Part shown: positions 11,272 to 22,153 of the stretch, one piece after another
How the letters are laid out: each line of letters opens with the position of its first letter
Position numbering within the stretch: position 1 is the stretch's first letter
Source of the DNA: Hemerocallis citrina
Taxonomy: Eukaryota > Streptophyta > Magnoliopsida > Asparagales > Asphodelaceae
Reading direction: 5' to 3'
NCBI GenBank assembly: GCA_017893485.1
Contig: CM030358.1
Span: forward strand, 257,298,477-257,362,476
DNA: 64,000 nucleotides
Notes under the pieces: model-generated
What the model was told of the DNA's origin: nothing
What the model saw: only the letters and a program-made list of their open reading frames with translations
Database searches by the model: none
Program-made: the position numbers and the translations under genes

Positions 11272-11651
11272 GCGGTCATGTCCAGTGACATTTCTATAAC
11301 TCAGTTTCGGTTTCTAGAACATTTGCTAGTTGTTCCTGGACATTGGTGTTCTCGTCTCTTCAATGGTATGATTCATTATATTTCTTTCTCATTCTGCCAA
11401 TCACATAAATTTATATGTTTTGGTGAGCTTGTTATTGACATGCTCCATTTTCTCTGTAGATATGCTACTTCTTCTACAAGAACATTGCATTTGGTCACAC
11501 ACTCTTCTTTTATGAGGCCCATACATCGTTTTCCGGACAAACAGCATATAATGACTGGATCATGTCATTCTTTAATGTCTTCTTCGTGTCTCTTCCTGTG
11601 ATTGCATTGGGTGTCTTTGACTAGGATGTTTCTGCTCGCTTTTGTTTGAAG
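11272..11651 (+). pseudogene. ALA-type phospholipid-transporting P4-ATPase, two-exon fragment
   Basis: Exon 11272-11365 follows TTTCAG and reads [23 protein letters not shown], the P4-ATPase hinge and start of the C-terminal membrane domain. Exon 11460-11651 follows CTCTGTAG and reads [12 protein letters not shown], then [18 protein letters not shown] and [24 protein letters not shown], then donor GTATAT. The TAG at 11622-11624 replaces the Gln of the family's FDQDV motif. The frame of the first exon does not join the second, which implies a small deletion near the exon end. Intact flippases have about 1200 residues, so this is only a small internal piece. Confidence 0.85.
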
Positions 11652-11995
11652 GTATATTTTGTCCGAAGTTTTATGAAAATTAAGTTATTTTCCGTATAAT
11701 AGATAGCATAACAAATCCTTCAAGTGATCCAACTTCGAAGTTTCTTTCAACCTTTTAATTTCTTTATAATTTATTTAATTGGATGCTCTTAGGTGAGGGG
11801 CATTGGGTGTCTTTGACTAGGATGTTTCTGCTCGCTTTTGTTTGAAGGTATATTTTGTCCGAAGTTTTATGAAAATTAAGTTATTTTCCGTATAATAGAT
11901 AGCATAACAAATCCTTCAAGTGATCCAACTTCGAAGTTTCTTTCAACCTTTTAATTTCTTTATAATTTATTTAATTGGATGCTCTTAGGTGAGGG
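11604..11995 (+). repeat. Perfect 196-bp tandem duplication
   Basis: Bases 11604-11799 are repeated without any difference that I can see at 11800-11995. The unit includes the end of the ATPase exon (with its TAG), the splice donor and about 150 bp of intron. The lack of differences indicates a recent duplication, younger than the nonsense mutation. Confidence 0.95.
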
Positions 11996-12048
11996 ATAGG
12001 TTAACCCAAGTTTTATTTTTATTAATTTCTTTTATTTCTTATCTGGTG

Positions 12049-12337
12049 GTGCATATAATTGGGCATAAATAAGATATTTGTTTGGAATTATACCTTTTTC
12101 TAAATTAATTAGAAAATCATGCCCATTTTCAAAATATTCAGAGAATTATTTCATTATTCCAATCTCCAAATAATTCCAGTCATAAAATGAAATAAACTAA
12201 TATATACATGCTATATTTAATAGATAGCAACTCATTTCGGCTACTGGGCTAATTTGAGAGTGATCGCCGAGCCAGGAAGATGCGTACTTCGTAGAGATCG
12301 CAGCTACCTTGGCCACATGTGCATATAATTGGGCATA
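12049..12337. repeat. 19-bp direct repeats flanking a 251-bp segment
   Basis: GTGCATATAATTGGGCATA occurs at 12049-12067 and 12319-12337. The enclosed segment has a GC-richer right end. This could be a target duplication around a small insertion, but no poly(A) tail, pol III boxes or inverted termini are evident. Confidence 0.35.
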
Positions 12338-13748
12338 CAGTTACCGTTTTGTTGTTAATTGATTTTGAGTTTATTTGAAGGTATATTCTGTATATTGTGA
12401 TCTGATTGGTTCACCAAGCAGTATTGTCCTTTGGATCATATTATTTCAAATCAAGATGAGCTGTTGTTTACAGATAGCAACAAGTATCGACTAAATAAAT
12501 TGTACTTGCAATACTCTCTCTTATGATGCATGCATGCATGATAGCTGAGTTATATGTCCTTTCTTTTTAAAACATGGTAGAAAAGAAACATGTTAATAGA
12601 AATCTTGACTAGATAGATTTGGTTGGGAGAAAAATGACTTCAGTACTCTATTTGAAATTTAGCCTAGAAAAGAAACATGTTAACAGAAAATAGTTTTAAA
12701 GTTTTCAAATAAATATTGATTGAATGTTTTTTTCAATCAATAAAGATTTGTTTTACTAATTTCAACAACTTTTTTGCTTGCCAATTTATTCTCCTATAAA
12801 AGCAACATATGACGCTAGGGTTTGGAAGCACAGAACCATAATCTTCTTGATGCTGTCTTTTGTTTTCTTTATCTAGATTTCTTTTGTTAAAGTTGTAATT
12901 CCATTAGGTATCAATAGAGAACCCTCCTCACTAATCGAATAAAGATCAACCCGAAGCTAATATTTTAAGAAACCCAGAGCTAATTGTTTGTGGTACTGTA
13001 AGTTCAATAAAAACTCACATCTTTTCAATAGTTGTTCTTCCCGTAAAGTGAAATTCATTGTAATTAGTATTTGTGGCACTGTAGTTCATCTTTTGATCAC
13101 ATACTATAAACGAGTGACTAATTCTTTATTATTAATGCTGATTTTTCCGTTATCAAGTTTTTTTTTTGTTAAAGTGGCATAAAATCTTTGCAAAAATAGT
13201 ACTCAAGTTAATAAAGTTTGAGGATTAGCCCCAAAACAAGTAAATAAAAACTTCATAAAAGAAGAGGGAAAGTCTTTAAAGTACATCTTCTATTGTCTTT
13301 AAAGGTAAAAAGTTATGTTACTCATTTTTATTTTATATATCAAACTGACTATTATTGATACATGATCTTTGTTTAGCAGTAATTAATGGAGGAGATGTAG
13401 ATAAGATAGACTCAATATATGGTAATGTAGTAGAGAAGCGAAATCTTACAGTTGTAGGAGGATCCACATCTGGATTCAATAAGAAAATGGATCTATTTTT
13501 AGGATCTATATTGTACCCATTAAGCTGACGGGTCTATTTTGGAGGATTCATACCCTATATTTTGGGTTGGATGTGTTTATTTTACACATTAAAGTTTTTG
13601 TTTTTTTAGATATAATAACAAATTTGAATTTGAATGAACTAATAGTTTTTAATTGATTTTAAAAAAAAATTGTTTCTTTCATTTTTTTTAACGTCTGTTT
13701 TCTGAAATATATATATATTTTAGTCAAACATTATACAACTCTCTATTA
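12338..13748. other. AT-rich intergenic sequence, no gene seen
   Basis: Only short ORFs are present, none with a recognisable domain. It has a short ATGCATGCATGCATG run at about 12526. It ends at the TTA that borders the PIF-like element. Confidence 0.5.
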
Positions 13749-13878
13749 GAGCATCTGTAGTCGTTTGCTAAATATGCATAATATGCATATTTGGTTGAAA
13801 ACAACGCTGCAGTCGTTGGCCAAATATGCATATTATACATATTTCGCTACTGGAGATGAGAATTATCCATATATGAGA

Positions 13879-14006
13879 GACGGCACTTGAAGTGCCGTCG
13901 TCGCACCAATTTTTTTTTATATTTAAATTGTCGGACGGCACTTCAAGTGCCGTCGCAAAAAAAAATATTATTTTTTTAGTGGTCGGACGGCACTTGAAGT
14001 GCCGTC
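13879..14006. repeat. Three copies of a 21-nt palindrome (left side)
   Basis: Arms GACGGCACTT and AAGTGCCGTC around one central base, at 13879-13899, 13934-13954 and 13986-14006. The middle copy has the opposite central base (C rather than G). The copies are separated by A/T-rich runs. Confidence 0.95.
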
Positions 14007-14928
14007 CCACCAAAAAAAAATTAATTTCGTAATTTAAAAAAAACCAAAAAGACCCCACTTCTCGGATGTAACACCCCGCAAAATTGAAATTACAATTTTG
14101 CCCCTGGGTGTTACGCACGTATATTTTATAATGTGTTTCACTACAAATTTTGGATTCGTACTATTTATACATTTTCTATATTGATTTTTACCATACTTTG
14201 AGTCAACAAAAAAATATAATATTTCAATCCTTGTATATTACGTAGTTTCTACGTGTTTTCAATACACATATTAATTACATATTTTCCGCCGCTACGGGTG
14301 ATAATTTCTAGGTTCCAATTATTTATTTTATGTTTACAAACCTATTTTTATAAAACGAAAATTCATTTTCCCCTTATTTTAATTAAAATGCATTTTTCAA
14401 TTTTTTGCACGTATGGTGCACGTGCAAATTTTTATTCTCATTTTGCTACTCTCATTTTACTATTTCTAGCATGCATTAGTTTATTTAGCCTTTCTTTTGA
14501 TCCATGGACCTATAAACTAAAATGTGGCCCATTAGGAGAGGAGCCCACTAGATAATTAACTAAATTAATTAGTAATGAGCTCATGTAGCAAGCCCACTAT
14601 TAAAATCACATTTTTTAGTTAAACATGTACTAATACATGACAAGTTGCAAATATTAGTACACATTTAGAGTTATAGAAATGTGTTCATATTTGTTTGTGC
14701 ATGTGTGCATGCACACACAAATGTATTTGGACCATTTTGTGGGCTAGGGGGGTGGCCAGTTTTCATGAAGGGAGAGAGAGAAGTGGAGCTTTATGTTCAT
14801 GAAGAGTGGGGAGATGAAAGGTTGTAAGTTTTAGGAGTTAGGAAAATGTAAGGTTGCATGAATTAATTTGAAGAGTTATTAGGGAGGGATTTTTGCACTT
14901 TAAACCCTTCCAAAATCCTATAAATAGA

Positions 14929-14936
14929 GTCCCATT
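14929..14936 (+). promoter_or_regulatory. TATA box of solo LTR
   Basis: TATAAATA about 860 bp into the LTR, followed about 25-30 bp later by a pyrimidine/adenine start context (CTCTTGCACC). This suggests a plus-strand LTR orientation and a short U3 with a very long R-U5. Confidence 0.6.
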
Positions 14937-15235
14937 TCCTACATTTCTCTTGCACCAAAAACATTATAGAAAGAAAGAAAGAAAGAAAAAAAAAAAAGAA
15001 AGAGGGAAGAGAGTTTTGTGCTTGGAGGCCATTGCTAGGAGGAGAAGCCTTACTAGGAGCTAGGAATCTTTGGAGCTAGAAGTGGTGTTCTCTTTTCTTT
15101 TCATTGTTCAAGCTTCACAAAAGGTGGGTGTTCTCATACTTTCTAATTTTTTTAAAATGTACATGCTAATAAAAGTGAATGAGTAGTTTTGATAAAATAG
15201 AATAACTATACTATGATTGTGGTGAGATTAATAGT

Positions 15236-15913
15236 TGTTGCCGCTAAATCTGGTGTGGGGGCAAACAGATGAATTTGTGAGTTCTTGGGGAAACTGAATA
15301 GGAGAACTTGTATACCTGTCCCGTTGAACTCTGATCGTCGCTCCCGCCGTGCACCTGCAAAAAGTGCGAGACACCGGGGTTGTTCCCGGCGACGCACCCT
15401 CCGACGCTCAAGTCAGTAACCAGAATTGATTATGAAAGAGCGTTTAGCTAGAGAAAGATTGATTACCTCTTAATGGAGATGGGTGTGGGGTATTTATAGT
15501 CGCCGTTGGGATCAGATAAGGAATGTGATTCCCGTGATCTGATAAGGCATAAAATCCTCGTAATCAGATTAGGAATGTAATCCCTTAATTCCCGGTGAAA
15601 AGATAGACGTGAATCAGAGCCGTTGATTTGGATTAATCAGAAACCCTAATTCTATCTTCTCTGGACTGGGTGTGTTTCGGGTTGGGACCCGTACCCAGTT
15701 GAGGTGAATCCGTTCGCGGGTTATTGGATCTGTGAGAAGGAGACCCAGTACCCAGTTGAGGTGAATCCGTTCGCGGGTTATTGGATCTGTGAGAAGGAGA
15801 CTCAGTACCCGTTTCGGACCCATTTGTATGTGAAATTACCGTTTTACCCCTGAGCTTTAAGATTCGCGTCCGATGTGAACGGTCCCGATTTAATCCTATT
15901 TTTAGCCATATCA
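15236..15913 (-). repeat. Outer 3' LTR of Tat composite (678 bp)
   Basis: TGTTGCCGCT...CCATATCA on the plus strand. On its right is the purine-rich tract of a minus-strand element. Reverse TATA box (TATTTATA) at 15491-15498. It contains an internal 62-bp direct duplication ('ACCCAGTTGAGGTGAATCCG', near 15692 and 15754) that the middle LTR lacks. Confidence 0.93.
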
Positions 15914-15930
15914 CGAGCCCCCCACTCCCG
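15914..15930 (-). promoter_or_regulatory. Polypurine tract of left unit
   Basis: On the minus strand, CGGGAGTGGGGGGCTCG immediately abuts the LTR start TGATATGG. This is the plus-strand DNA primer site for reverse transcription. Confidence 0.8.
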
Positions 15931-16360
15931 AAGACTGAGTTTGATCAGCCTTTGAGGAGTAGTTTTACTGTTTTAATGGCGTACGGGATTTTATCGGTGT
16001 TCTTAAGAGAGTTTGGAATCTTGCTCGGGGTGTAACAGTGCTATTATGGGCTTGTAAAATGCCCAGAAATATTCTCAGAATTTTCTGGATTTTTGGTGAT
16101 TTTTCCAGATTTTTCTGAATTTTTTCTCATTTTTTTGAATTTTTTATTCATTCTCCGAATTAAATAATTAATTATCAAAAATATTAATTAATTATTCTAA
16201 TTTAATAATTATTTTTTCAGAATTTAAAAATAATTTTTTCTGAATTAATAATTATTTTTAGAATTTTTAATTAATTTTTTCGATTTTTTAATTATTTTTT
16301 CGGATTTTTTAAATAAAAAAAAACAATTAAATAAATAAATAAATAATTTAAATATTACCT

Positions 16361-16520
16361 GGACACGTGGCAGATTTCTGGCCGTCCATCATGACCAGAT
16401 GAGCGCGCATCGTGAGGCAGATCACGATCTGGACACGTGGCACGTTTCTGGCCGTCCATCATGATCAGATCTGCGCGCATCGTGAGGCAGATCACGATCG
16501 GGACACGTGGCGCGTTCCTG
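16361..16520. repeat. 70-bp tandem repeat with G-box core
   Basis: GGACACGTGGC starts units at 16361, 16431 and 16501 (exact 70-bp spacing). Each has CACGTG, the core of plant G-box/ABRE sites, and 'GGCCGTCCATCATGA'. Confidence 0.9.
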
Positions 16521-16691
16521 AGGGTCGATCGTGTCGTGACGCGAATTTTGAGACGATCGGACGGATCGTGTTGGTCGGCAGATTTTTTCTCCATATACGA
16601 GCGTCGGTACCCCGGTTCCTCGGTTCGGCACTTCGGATCAGAGCTTCGGCTCGGCGATTTGGTTCTGCCGAGGAGTGTAACGAGGCCACTC

Positions 16692-16699
16692 ACCCCCCC

Positions 16700-16730
<31 letters not shown>

Positions 16731-16740
16731 CCTTTTTTCT
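16692..16740. repeat. Poly-C/poly-T tract
   Basis: A run of C followed by a run of T and CTTT-rich sequence. A second poly-T plus (CT)n tract lies at about 17557-17620. Both create spurious Pro/Phe/Lys-rich ORFs. Confidence 0.9.
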
Positions 16741-17553
16741 TTCTTTTCTTTCTTCTTCTCCGCTCTGCTTCTATTTCTTCTTCGCTTCTCCTTCTTGTTT
16801 ACTTCTCCCCCGTCTTCGACTCCACTGTTCGACCCCGCTCCTCCGACGTCACCTTCGTAGGAGGCGAAGCTCGACGGAGGTGGCAGAGGTGTTGCTCGGC
16901 GACGGGAGGAGCTTGGCCGAGGATGTCTGGCAACGAAGGTGTTCGTCATTGGAGCTCGACGGAGATTCGATCGCGATCGGCGAGGAGCTCGCGAGCGAGG
17001 CGTGGAGTTCTTCGAACTGGAGATGGGGTCGAGCTCTTCGGAGAGCCACTCGAGCTTGGTAATGGCGTGAACTGGCCATGGCGGGAGACGAACATGGAGT
17101 TGGCAGCGAAGGGGAAGTCGGAGCTCGGAGTTCGACTGAAGTGGGTTCGAGTTCGGAGCTTGGGAGTTCGGCGAGAGGCGACGAGCGGAGTGGGGTTCGT
17201 CGGAGATGGAGCTCGGCACTGTAGTGGAGGCGAAGGTGGAGCTCGAGCTCGGCGCGTGACGAGGGAGAGAGCTGGGGCTCGGCACTGTAGTGGAGACGAA
17301 GGTAGAGCTCGAGCTCGGCGCGGTGGAGCTCGTAAGAAGAGGAGCTCGGTGACGAACGGAGATTGTGAAGGAGACCTCGGAGCTCACTCGTGGAGGGGGT
17401 GCTCAGTGGAGGACGAGGTCGGCGTATTGGAGAGTTGGGCTTTTCTTTTTCTTTTTGGTTTCATTTGGGTTTGGCGCCAAACCGTTGGAGAAGAAGGGGA
17501 GCGTGGGAGGAGAGTGAAGGGTTTGGGTTTGATCCTTAACGGATCCAAACCCG

Positions 17554-17624
<71 letters not shown>

Positions 17625-17989
17625 GTTCGGCAAATGAGTCTGGTTCGGCAGATCCGAGCACAGATTTTGAGGAGAATTTTTTCCCACTTTGCTGTTCGGT
17701 AGGTCGGTAGCTCGGATTTGAGATCCGAGCTACGTGGCTCAATCTGGACGGTTGATCACGATCGTGGCACGAATCACGAGACAAGAGGCACGAGTTTCGA
17801 GAAAACGTTATCTTGTCGTTTTGTGGAGACGTGGCGAGATCTGAGCCGTTCATCATGTTTTAGCGCGAATTTTGAGACGATCCGACGGTGAGATGAGATC
17901 GGTCGAATTTTTCTCCATATACGAGGGTCGGTACCCCGGCACCCCGGCCCGGATCAGCACCTCGGATCGGATCGTTGGGGTCGGCAGCA

Positions 17990-18390
17990 CTTCTGAGAAG
18001 AAAGAGGAAGGGGAGGAGAGGCATTTGGGTTCTCTCCTCCGCCTTGTTCTTTCGTACAGCGGAGAAGAGGAGAAGAGGTGAAGAGGAAGGGGAGGAGAGG
18101 CATTTGAGTTCTCTCCTCTGCCTTGTTCTTCCGCTCAGTGGAGAAGAGGAGAAGTGGAAGGGGAGGAGAGGCATTTGGGTTCTCTCCTCTGCCTTGTTCT
18201 CTCACACAGTGGAGAAGATGAGAAGAGGAAGGGGAGGAGAGGCGATTGGGTTCTCTCCTCTGCCTTGTTCATCCGCCCAGTGGAGAAGAGGAGAAGAGGA
18301 GAAGAGGAAGGGGAGGAGAGGCATCTGGATTCTCTCCTCTGCCTTGTTCTTCCGCACAGTGGAGAAGAGGAGAAGTGCTGGGTACTCTTT
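17990..18390. repeat. ~70-bp GA-rich tandem array
   Basis: About five copies of a unit with 'GGGGAGGAGAGGCATTTGGG', 'TTCTCTCCTCTGCCTTGTTC' and 'CAGTGGAGAAGAGGAGAAG'. A single further copy lies at 19799-19880. Confidence 0.9.
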
Positions 18391-18479
18391 GGAGAGGTGA
18401 AGAGGAGCTCCACTCCTAAAGGCGGAGAAGAGGCACTGGGAAGATCCTCGTAAAAGCCGTAGGAAGACCCATTCTTTGA

Positions 18480-19790
18480 AGTGAGCGCAAGGAGCAACTC
18501 TAAGAGAGTTTTAGCTCTGAATTCGTTGGGAAGAGCTCCGCTTTGGAGGCGAGCGGAGTGAAGAGCCCGACTTGTAGAGGAGCCGTCTGGAAGAGGGGTT
18601 TGAGGAGCAACTCTAGGAGAGAGTTTGTAGCTCCGAACTCGTTGAGAAGAGCTCCGTTTTGGAGGCGAGCGGAGGGAGGAGCTCGACGTGTAGAAGAGCC
18701 GTCTGTAAGAGGGGTTTGAGGAGCAACTCTAGGAGAGAGTTTGTAGCTCCGAACTCGTTGAGAAGAGCTCCGCTTTGGAGGCGAGCGGAGGGAGGAGCTC
18801 GACTTGTAGAAGAGTCACTTGGAAGAGGAGTTTGAGGAGCAACTCTAGGAGAGAGTTTTAGCTCCGAACTTGTTGAGAAGAGCTCCGCTTTGGAGGCGAG
18901 CGGAGGGAGGAGCTCGACTTGTAGAAGAGTCACTTGGAAGAGGAGTTTGAGGAGCAACTCTAGGAGAGAGTTTTAGCTCCGAACTTGTTGAGAAGAGCTC
19001 CGCTTTGGAGGCGAGCGGAGTGAAGAGCTCGACGTGTAGAAGAGTCACTTGGAAGAGGAGTTTGAGGAGCAACTCTAGGAGAGAGTTTTAGCTCCGAACT
19101 TGTTGAGAAGAGCTCCGCTTTGGAGGCGAGCGAAGTGAAGAGCTCGACGTGTAGAAGAGCCGTCTGGAAGAGGGGTTTGAGGAGCAACTCTAGGAGAGAG
19201 TTTGTAGCTCCGAACTCGTTGAGAAGAGCTCCGCTTTGGAGGCGAGCGGAGGGAGGAGCTCGACGTGTAGAAGAGTCGTCTGGAAGAGGGGTTTGAGGAG
19301 CAACTCTAGGAGAGAGTTTGTAGCTCCGAACTCGTTGAGAAGAGCTATTTGAGAGACAAGTTTGAGGAGGAGCTCCAGGAGAAAGTTGTGCTCCGAACCT
19401 GTGGAGAAGAGCTCCGCTTTGGAAGTGAGTGGAGTGAAGAGCTTAACTTGTAGAAGAGCCATCTGGAAGAGGAGTTTGAGGAGCAACTCTAGGAGAGAGT
19501 TTTAGCTCCGAACTCGTTTGAGAAGAGCTCCGCTTTGGAGGCGAGCGGAGTGAAGAGCTCGACTTGTAGAAGAGCCATCTGGACGAGGAGTTTGAGGAGC
19601 AACTCTAGGAGAGTTTTTACCTCCGAACTTGTGGAGAAGAGCTCCGCGTTGGAGGCGAGCGGAGGGAGGAGCTCGACGTGTAGAAGAGCTGTCTGGAAGA
19701 GGAGTTTGAGGAGCAACTCTAGGAGAGTTTTTAGCTCCGAACTCGTTGGGAAGAGCTCCGCTTTGGAGGCGAGCGGAGTGAAGAGCTTGG
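18480..19790. repeat. ~115-bp tandem array
   Basis: About eleven copies of a unit with 'AGCTCCGAACTCGTTGAGAA', 'GCTCCGCTTTGGAGGCGAGC' and 'TTTGAGGAGCAACTCTAGGA'. Several adjacent copies are exactly 115 bp apart (18836, 18951, 19066). One shortened copy lies near 19340-19380. It is the same monomer family as the 117-bp array at 20880-21600. Confidence 0.93.
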
Positions 19791-20216
19791 CCTTGAGAAG
19801 AAAGAGGAAGGGGAGGAGAGGCATTCGGGTTCTCTCCCCTGCCTCGTTCTTTCGCACAGTGAAGAAGAGCAGAAGTGTTGGGTACTTTTGGCGGGAAGAC
19901 TGAAGAAGGAGAAGAATGAAGGAGCTAAGAAGGGTATGGGTCGGACCGAGGGTATTGGATCCGACCCTGACCCGTTAGCCTCTTTTTCTTCTTGCTTTTC
20001 ATCTGCTTTGCTGCTCGGTAGATGCATCTTGTTCGGCAGATCCGAGCATGGATTTTGGGGCACATTTTCCGCCACTTTGCTTCTCGGTAGATGGGTAGCT
20101 CGGCTCGGATGGTCGTGGGGGCAGTTCGGAATGGCCATCTTCCTCCGTCCCGTTTAAGGACGAGCCGGTGAAGTAAAGTCGAGCCATAGGACCCCGACCA
20201 TCGTGAGGTTAGTTTG

Positions 20217-20870
20217 AGGGATGCAGGAGCAGTTTCGAATGGCGAGCTACTTCTAGTCCGCTTAGGAGCGAACTTGCGAAGTAGAATCGAGCTAAGTGTT
20301 GGACTCCGATCCATTCAACGGCTGCAGGAGCAATTTCGAACGGCGATCTACTCCTGGCTCGTCTGAGGACGAGCCGAGGAAGAAGAGTCGAGCCGAGTGC
20401 TGGACTCCGAACCATTGTGAGGTTAGTTCAAGGGATGCAAGAGCAGTTTCGAATGGCGATCTACTTCTAGTCCGCTTAGGAGCGAACTTGCGAAGTAGAA
20501 TCGAGCCAAGTGTTGGACTCCGATCCATTCAACGGCTGCAGGAGCAATTTCGAACGGCGATCTACTTCCGGCTCGCCTGTAGACGAGCCGAGGAAGAAGT
20601 GTCGAGCCGAGTGCTGGACTCCGAACCATCGTGTGGTTAGTTTAAGGGATGCAGGAGCAGTTTCGAATGGCGAGCTACTTCTAGTCCGCTTAGGAGCGAA
20701 CTTGCGAAGTAGAATCGAGCCAAGTGTTGGACTCCGATCCATTCAACGGCTGCAGGAGCAATTTCGAACGGCGATCTACTTCCGGCTCGTCTGTGGGCGA
20801 GCCGAGGAAGAAGAGTCGAGCCGAGTGCTGGACTCCGAACCATCGTGTGGTGCTTAGCAAGTTGTGGGAG
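20217..20870. repeat. 214-bp tandem array, left copy
   Basis: Three units (ATGCAGGAGCAGTTTCGAAT at 20221, 20435 and 20649; exact 214-bp spacing). Each contains two half-repeats ('GGACTCCGATCCATTC' and 'GGACTCCGAACCATCGTG'). The same array recurs at 29247-29876 in the right unit. Confidence 0.95.
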
Positions 20871-20879
20871 CAGCCATGT

Positions 20880-21600
20880 AGAAGTAGCTGGACTCCGAAC
20901 TCGTTGAGAAGTGGTCCGCCTTGGAGGTGAGTGGAGCAAAGAGCTCGGCTCTGGAAGAGAGCCATTTGTGAGACAAGTTTGAGGAGCAACTCTAGAAGAG
21001 AGTTGTGAGCTCCGAACTCGTTCAGAAGGGGTCCGCCTTGGAGGCGAGCAGAAGGAAGAGCTCGGCTCTGGAAGAGAGCCATTTGCGAGATGAGTTTGAG
21101 GAGCAACTCTAGAAGAGAGTTGTGAGCTCCGAACTCGTTCAGAAGGGGTCCGCCTTGGAGGCGAGCAGAAGGAAGAGCTCGGCTCTGGAAGAGAGCCATT
21201 TGCGAGATGAGTTTGAGGAGCAACTCTAGAAGAGAGTTGTGCTTCGAACTTTGTTGAGAAGAGGTCCGCTTCGGAGGTGAGCGGAGCGGAAGAGCCCGGC
21301 TCTGGGAAAGAGTTGTTTTCGGGACGAGTGTGAGGAGGAGCGCTTGGTGAGAGTTGTGAGCTCCGAACTCGTTGAGAAGAGGTCCGCTTGGAGGTGGGCG
21401 GAGCAAAGAGTTCGGCTCTGGAAGAGAGCCATTTGTGAGATGAGTTTGAGGAGGAACTCTTGGAGGGAGTTGTGCTTCGAACTTTGTTGAGAAGAGGTCC
21501 GCTTCGGAGGTGAGCGGAGTGGAAGAGCCCGGCTCTGGGAAAGAGCCGTTTGTGAGATGAGTGTGAGGAGGAACTCTATGAGAGAGTTGTGCTCCAAACT
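20880..21600. repeat. ~117-bp tandem array
   Basis: About six copies of the GAGCTCCGAACTCGTT unit. The copies starting at 21007 and 21124 are nearly or fully identical. The array joins directly to the broken end of the gag fragment. Confidence 0.93.
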
Positions 21601-21686
21601 CGTTGGGTCTCGGCACGGGTGATTGGCGCCTCATCGTTCCTAGGCTGCTGCCGACCCGCAGGGGAGCGTGGTCTTCTTCTGTGATC

Positions 21687-22103
21687 TCAGTGGTGAGGGG
21701 ACCGCTCACTCGGACGTTGCTGGCGGGAGGCTCCCTCTCGGGCCCGCTTCTCGTCCAGACGGTGGCGTAGGTCCTCTTCCTTCTTCTGATTTTGGGGATT
21801 GTGAGAGGCCATGGAATCCGTAGAGGCGTTGTGTATGGAGGCGCGGTCCTGATTGAGTGGTTGCTTCATACGAGAGCCCCCCGCACCGGCATTCTGAGGA
21901 CCGGTGGGAACCTTGGGGGGTTGCTGATTCTGAAGAGGAGGCTGATCTTGTTGAAGAGGGTCCTCCACTTGAAGCGGAGGTTGTCCGTGTTGCGGAGCGG
22001 GTTGGACGGGGACTACCTCTTGCTGATCGGCGGGGTTGGGTCCACGGTTGGACCCCCTGGATCTTACTTTTCTGGGAGGCATGGCTGGAGAAGATCGGTC
22101 CAA
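21687..22103 (-). pseudogene. gag: Gag N-terminal fragment of the left Tat unit
   Basis: The reading from ATG 22103 (second ATG at 22082 gives MPPRKVRSRGSNRGP) stays open for 138 codons to a stop at 21687. The same frame continues past that stop as RSPAGRQQPRNDEAPITRAE, which matches residues around 150-175 of the intact polyprotein, and then changes abruptly into the 117-bp repeats at about 21600. Everything from capsid onward is missing. Keeping the leader and gag start but not the coding core is typical of non-autonomous LTR elements that still need the packaging region; that role is inferred. Confidence 0.8.
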
Positions 22104-22153
22104 CGGGAAGAGGCGCTGCTATTCGTTTGGTGTTCCCACAGACGGCGCCAATC

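Larger units (their letters stand above)
15914..22153 (-). mobile_element. Non-autonomous internal region of the left Tat unit
   Basis: The 6.24-kb internal region has a PBS and gag N-terminus at its right end and a PPT at its left end. There is no capsid, protease, RT, RNase H or integrase. Almost all the rest is tandem-repeat arrays plus GC-rich sequence. The long ORFs here (for example 16437-17702 and 21709-20690) are readings of repeats and poly-T or poly-C tracts. It would have depended on proteins from an autonomous relative such as the right unit. Confidence 0.85.

Noticed and set aside
12049..12337. SINE insertion with long target duplication
   Set aside because: The 19-bp direct repeats fit, but no A/B box promoter or A- or T-rich tail could be recognised, so it is reported only as a repeat pair.
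16437..17702. 421-codon plus-strand ORF
   Set aside because: It crosses poly-C, poly-T and (CT)n tracts and Glu/Arg-rich repeat sequence, has no recognisable domain, and competes with a 249-codon ORF on the other strand. Its length follows from high GC content and simple repeats.
20690..21709. 339-codon minus-strand ORF
   Set aside because: It is a read-through of the 117-bp (39 x 3) tandem repeats starting from a short gag remnant; repeat length in multiples of three keeps it open.
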